This document shows positions 60,868 through 64,000 of a stretch of 64,000 nucleotides of DNA, piece after piece. The notes below the pieces were generated by a model. It was not told the DNA's origin, ran no database searches, and worked only from the letters and a program-made list of their open reading frames with translations. The translations under genes and the position numbers were made by a program. Position 1 is the first letter of the stretch. Every line of letters begins with the position of its first letter. The stretch is from an uncultured Bacteroides sp. (GTDB lineage Bacteria > Bacteroidota > Bacteroidia > Bacteroidales > Bacteroidaceae): assembly GCA_900544675.1 (NCBI GenBank), contig UQVZ01000006.1, positions 55,173 through 119,172 of the forward strand, given 5' to 3'.

Positions 60868-62877
60868 TTACTTGTTCTGCAAAAGATGTTGCAGTTCGGG
60901 GTCGGACTGGATACGCTGCAACTCATCGGCGACAATCTGACGCACCTCAGCCTTGATGCGGTTGTAGTTCTCCTGTATCATCTCTTTCATGCGGTCGTTG
61001 CCGTCGGCATCGGTGAAGTCCGTAATGACGGGGATAGGCCTGTAAGCCTGTTCCTCGCGCTTTACTTTCTCCGCGTCCACGACTATCTCGCAATGGAAGA
61101 TTTTCTGCTCGATGCGCTCACCATAGTTGTCGGCCACCGCGCCCACGAACATGCCCTGCGTGAGCGTGGAAATTTTGCTCGCCGGGATAAGGCTTTCCAT
61201 CTGCGTGTTGATGGAGGTGGACTTGTCCTCGCGGTTGATGGTGATGCTCTGGCGCCTTTGCAGAATTTTGCCGAAACGCTCCGAAAGCGTCTTGGCGGTC
61301 TCGCCCACCACCTGACCGGAGAAGATGTTGCCCACCGTGTTCATCACTACGGCGGCTTCCTTGTCGCCGTAATCGCGCTTGAGTTGCGAGAAGTCCTGAA
61401 AGCCGAGGCAGACCGCCACCTTGTTGCTGCGGGCGGTGGCGATAAGATTGTCCAAACCCTTGAAGTAAATCGTAGGCAGCTCGTCGATAATCACCGCCGA
61501 CTTCAGCTTGCCCTTCTTGTTGATGAGCTTGACTATTCGAGAATTGTACAGCCCCAACGCCGCGCCGTAGATGTTCTGTCGGTCGGGATTGTTGCCGACA
61601 CAGAGTATTTTCGGCTCGTCGGGATTGTTGATGTCGAGGGTAAATTCGCTGTCAGACATTACCCAATAGAGCTGCGGGGAAATCATCCTTGACAATGGTA
61701 TTTTCGCAGAAGCGATTTGCCCCATCAGCTGCTCAGCTGCGCCGCCCTGCCAAGCGTCCATAAAGGGTGAAAGATAGTTTTCCAGTTCGGGATAACTGGT
61801 GAGGATAGGGAAAATGTCCTCATACCGTCTGTTCAACAACTCAATGGCGTGTGGGAAGGTGCAATATTTTCCATCCTGATAAATCCGTAAAAACCAGATA
61901 ATACTGGCAAACAGTATAATCGGACTCTCCACGAAGAAGTCGCCCTGCTTTTGCACCCAAGTCTTGTTCAAATTTAATAAAATGGTGTAGGCGCTCTCGT
62001 AGGCATCGGTAATGTCCTCCATGAAATTCGGGTGTATGGGGTTGCAGCGGTGGCTCCGGCGTGGATCATCGAAGTTGATTACGTAAAACTTCGGCTTGAC
62101 TTTGTAGCCGTCGCCGTGGTTCATCAGATGGTTGTAGGCGATGGTCGATAAGTCAGGATATTTGAAATCGTAACAATAAAGACTAAAGCCCTTTTCAATC
62201 TGTTGTTTGATAAAATTATTTACCACGGCATACGACTTTCCACTGCCCGGCGTGCCTAATACGATGGACGCACGGAACGGGTTTACCACGTTGATATATC
62301 CGTCGTGCCACTTCTTCCTGTAATAGAAGCGTGTAGGCAGGTTCACCGAATACTCGTTCTCGATGAGCCGGGTCTCCTGCATAAAGCTCTCATTCTCCAC
62401 GTTGAACACGTCATCCATGAGGTTGGTGCGCAGAAGACGGCTCATCCATGTGCCTGCCATGAGCAGGCAGACATAGCCCGCCGCCATCGAAGCCGCATAA
62501 AAAGCTGCGTTGGCTTCCACAGGTAAAGGCAAAGACAATATCCACCAGTTAAGAAAGAAAAGCACCAGCCCTGCGGCAAGCACCATCCAAATTCTTCCCC
62601 ACGTGATTTTTTCTTCCTTGACGCCTTTCGTGCCCAGGCAGGAAAGCGCCAACAGCACCAACGCAAAGAGTTTCGTATAAAGAATGTGGTGGAACAGCCT
62701 GGCAGTGCGGTCGAAGTTTATCAGCACCCTGTCCACGACACCGATGTCGATGCCCCACAGCCTTACGGCTTCGTAACAATACCAATAAAGGTGGATGACC
62801 ACCAGAATAATGCTTACGGCACGGAGAAAGTCCATGATTTTCGCCAATGCCCTCAAATCGTCTTCCTGTTGTGACAT
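60868..62877 (-). CDS. mobC: Type IV coupling protein (MobC/TraG/VirD4-like)
   Basis: 669 residues from ATG 62877 (an ORF extension to 62958 is not expected in the family). N-terminal membrane segments (AVSIILVVIHLYWYCYEAV and others, about 20-165) anchor it in the inner membrane. The ATPase has Walker A GTPGSGKS near 234, and Walker B AVIIDELPTIYF near 462. A mid-domain near 320-420 fits T4CPs. It links the relaxosome to the transfer channel. It lies after the relaxase on the same strand. Confidence 0.9.
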   Translation of the reverse strand: MSQQEDDLRALAKIMDFLRAVSIILVVIHLYWYCYEAVRLWGIDIGVVDRVLINFDRTARLFHHILYTKLFALVLLALSCLGTKGVKEEKITWGRIWMVLAAGLVLFFLNWWILSLPLPVEANAAFYAASMAAGYVCLLMAGTWMSRLLRTNLMDDVFNVENESFMQETRLIENEYSVNLPTRFYYRKKWHDGYINVVNPFRASIVLGTPGSGKSYAVVNNFIKQQIEKGFSLYCYDFKYPDLSTIAYNHLMNHGDGYKVKPKFYVINFDDPRRSHRCNPIHPNFMEDITDAYESAYTILLNLNKTWVQKQGDFFVESPIILFASIIWFLRIYQDGKYCTFPHAIELLNRRYEDIFPILTSYPELENYLSPFMDAWQGGAAEQLMGQIASAKIPLSRMISPQLYWVMSDSEFTLDINNPDEPKILCVGNNPDRQNIYGAALGLYNSRIVKLINKKGKLKSAVIIDELPTIYFKGLDNLIATARSNKVAVCLGFQDFSQLKRDYGDKEAAVVMNTVGNIFSGQVVGETAKTLSERFGKILQRRQSITINREDKSTSINTQMESLIPASKISTLTQGMFVGAVADNYGERIEQKIFHCEIVVDAEKVKREEQAYRPIPVITDFTDADGNDRMKEMIQENYNRIKAEVRQIVADELQRIQSDPELQHLLQNK

Positions 62878-62941
62878 AAATCTGTTTCTGTTTTTAAGTT
62901 GAACAATATATCCGCAAGGCACGGTACGGAGGTGAGCATAC

Positions 62942-63002
62942 ATCTCCCCGGACTTCATGGTACATGAGGCCGGACCTGATGTAGGATGAAGTCCGACCTC
63001 AT
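62942..63002. repeat. 22-bp-period palindrome array, locus 3 (3 units)
   Basis: 17-bp units at 62942, 62964 and 62986 with 5-bp spacers GGTAC and GTAGG. Examples are ATGAGGCCGGACCTGAT and ATGAAGTCCGACCTCAT. It lies between the relaxase stop (25 bases away, on the minus strand) and the coupling-protein start. Confidence 0.86.
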
Positions 63003-63027
63003 CCCCTATACCCTGCGAATGGATAAT

Positions 63028-64000
63028 TTATAAGCCCAAACCCTTGCGGCGTTTCTTCCGCTTGCGTTTGAGTTCGCGCTCGAAGGCGGCTTCCTCCGCC
63101 TGTGCGCCCGATGCGTCGCCGGAGAGTAAGCCCAAGCCCGTGGAATACCCTTCATCGTGTTCCGACTGTACGAAGGTATCCGGCTGCGGTGCGTCCTCCG
63201 TGACAGTGAACGGCATCGGCGGCGTGCCGGCATACGACAGGGTAAAATGCTCCTGCAATGCGTTGGCGGAAAACTCTTTGCCCAAATGTGAGCCGTTCAA
63301 CACACAGCCCGTTCGGTGGTCGATGAAGGTTGCCCCGTAGATGCGCCCCTCGTCTGTATGGCGGAACACCACGTCCACACCCTTTGTATGAAGCAGGGCG
63401 ATGAACTCCTCCTTATGGTACGTCCGGGCAAGCGCGGCAGCGACGGTCTTGCGCGTCATGTCCGCCGGACGCTTGTCGCGGATGTGGGCCTTGGAGTATT
63501 CAAACCTGCGCCGCACGGCCTCGTAGCCGACGGACTTCCCGATACGGGACGCCTTGAAAGGATTGCTCACCTTGTTCCCGGCATTGTCGGTGGCGGAATA
63601 GACCAGCCCGTGATATTCCCGTCCGCCCGCCATGCCGCGGGCTTCCTCCACCGTGACATTGTAAAGGGAAAGCAGGGCGCGGTATTCGCCCATCGTCCGG
63701 AACTTGTAGGCCGCCATGACCGCCTTGACGGTGTTCGCCACCTGACGCTTCACGTCGCCTTGCGAAACATCCACCTTGCGCAAGGGATTGTCGTGACGGT
63801 ACTGCCTGCGGTCGGCAGGGTACAGGCCGTACTTCTTTTCCAACTCTGTTGTGATACGCTTGCTGCGGCGATGGATGAAGTCCTTGTTCAGCCGTCTGCC
63901 ATGTTCATCCACATTGACGGATACGATGTGCAGGTGGTGGCGGTTGATGTGTAGGCTCGACACAGGGCGCCATACCATATTCCTATGGCTGGTTTCCCCA
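63028..64000 (-). CDS. mobB: MOBP-type relaxase/mobilization nuclease (partial, N-terminus outside window)
   Basis: The C-terminal 324 residues or so of the relaxase are in view; the frame is open to the window edge, so the apparent ATG at 63978 is internal. The HHLHIVSVNVDEHGRRLNKDF region near the left of this fragment is the relaxase motif III (H-x-H-like, HHLH). RITTELEKKYGLYPAD follows, then a helical central region, and a basic C-terminal tail of KRKKRRKGLGL. It nicks at oriT and is coupled to MobC. The other relaxase motifs, including the nicking Tyr, lie beyond the right edge. Confidence 0.85.
   Translation of the reverse strand, partial: GETSHRNMVWRPVSSLHINRHHLHIVSVNVDEHGRRLNKDFIHRRSKRITTELEKKYGLYPADRRQYRHDNPLRKVDVSQGDVKRQVANTVKAVMAAYKFRTMGEYRALLSLYNVTVEEARGMAGGREYHGLVYSATDNAGNKVSNPFKASRIGKSVGYEAVRRRFEYSKAHIRDKRPADMTRKTVAAALARTYHKEEFIALLHTKGVDVVFRHTDEGRIYGATFIDHRTGCVLNGSHLGKEFSANALQEHFTLSYAGTPPMPFTVTEDAPQPDTFVQSEHDEGYSTGLGLLSGDASGAQAEEAAFERELKRKRKKRRKGLGL

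Overview
The window looks like a chromosome segment from a gut Bacteroidales species (Bacteroides or Phocaeicola type). It shows Bacteroidetes -7 promoter elements (TAnnTTTG), Bacteroidales housekeeping neighbours, lipoprotein-rich cargo, and an integrative conjugative element (ICE) of the CTnDOT/IntDOT family. Sequence up to about 14.9 kb is moderately AT-rich host DNA; from about 15.0 kb to the window end it is visibly GC-richer element DNA.

Host part (1-14.9 kb). On the minus strand lie holA (partial), a zinc-ribbon coiled-coil protein, a Nif3-like protein, proS, a membrane protein, a glycogen branching enzyme, a DUF2461 protein, an inositol-monophosphatase-like enzyme, a MORN-repeat lipoprotein or exported protein, an M16 peptidase homologue without its zinc motif, and a DUF3820-like protein. 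On the plus strand lie an HsdR-N-like protein, an AraC-type regulator and a FolK-like protein.

ICE left module (15.0-28.9 kb). An IntDOT-type integrase has Ser259, His345, Arg348 and Tyr381 at the same numbers as IntDOT. It is followed by a RhuM-like fragment, two minus-strand HTH proteins, Xis2c/Xis2d-like proteins, a DUF3945-type protein, topoisomerase III (the Exc-like protein), a DUF1896 protein and a giant methylase-helicase.

ICE cargo (29.0-53.6 kb). An AraC regulator about 87% identical to the host one outside the element is divergent from a cluster of about 20 genes. These encode six aldo/keto reductases (one Sec-exported, one Tat-exported with Fe-S clusters), an FMN reductase, a Tat-exported flavodoxin-ferredoxin, three exported flavodoxins, an Fe-alcohol dehydrogenase, a CMD-cupin protein, six exported alpha/beta hydrolases, a BASS-type transporter, a second AraC regulator and a RibD-type reductase. 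Three cargo promoters share one rigidly spaced module (GGTGCT-N7-GTAATCTGTGTAT-N22-TAACTTTGCA), so the cargo looks like one regulon. The likeliest reading is an inducible, partly periplasmic system that hydrolyses and reduces a reactive carbonyl, quinone or ester compound.

ICE control and transfer module (53.6-64 kb). RteA and RteB homologues follow the cargo, where CTnDOT carries tetQ-rteA-rteB. Then come a RibD-like gene, an rteC homologue split by a frameshift, a Schlafen/AlbA-type ATP-binding protein, a small hypothetical protein, and on the minus strand the T4SS coupling protein (MobC-like) and a MOBP-type relaxase cut by the window edge. The intergenic spaces hold unusual repeats: 22-bp-periodic palindrome arrays at three loci, 41-42-bp-period arrays at two, a 96-nt nested hairpin after rteB, and three 19-bp palindromes before rteC. 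No rRNA, tRNA, CRISPR array or IS element was recognised.
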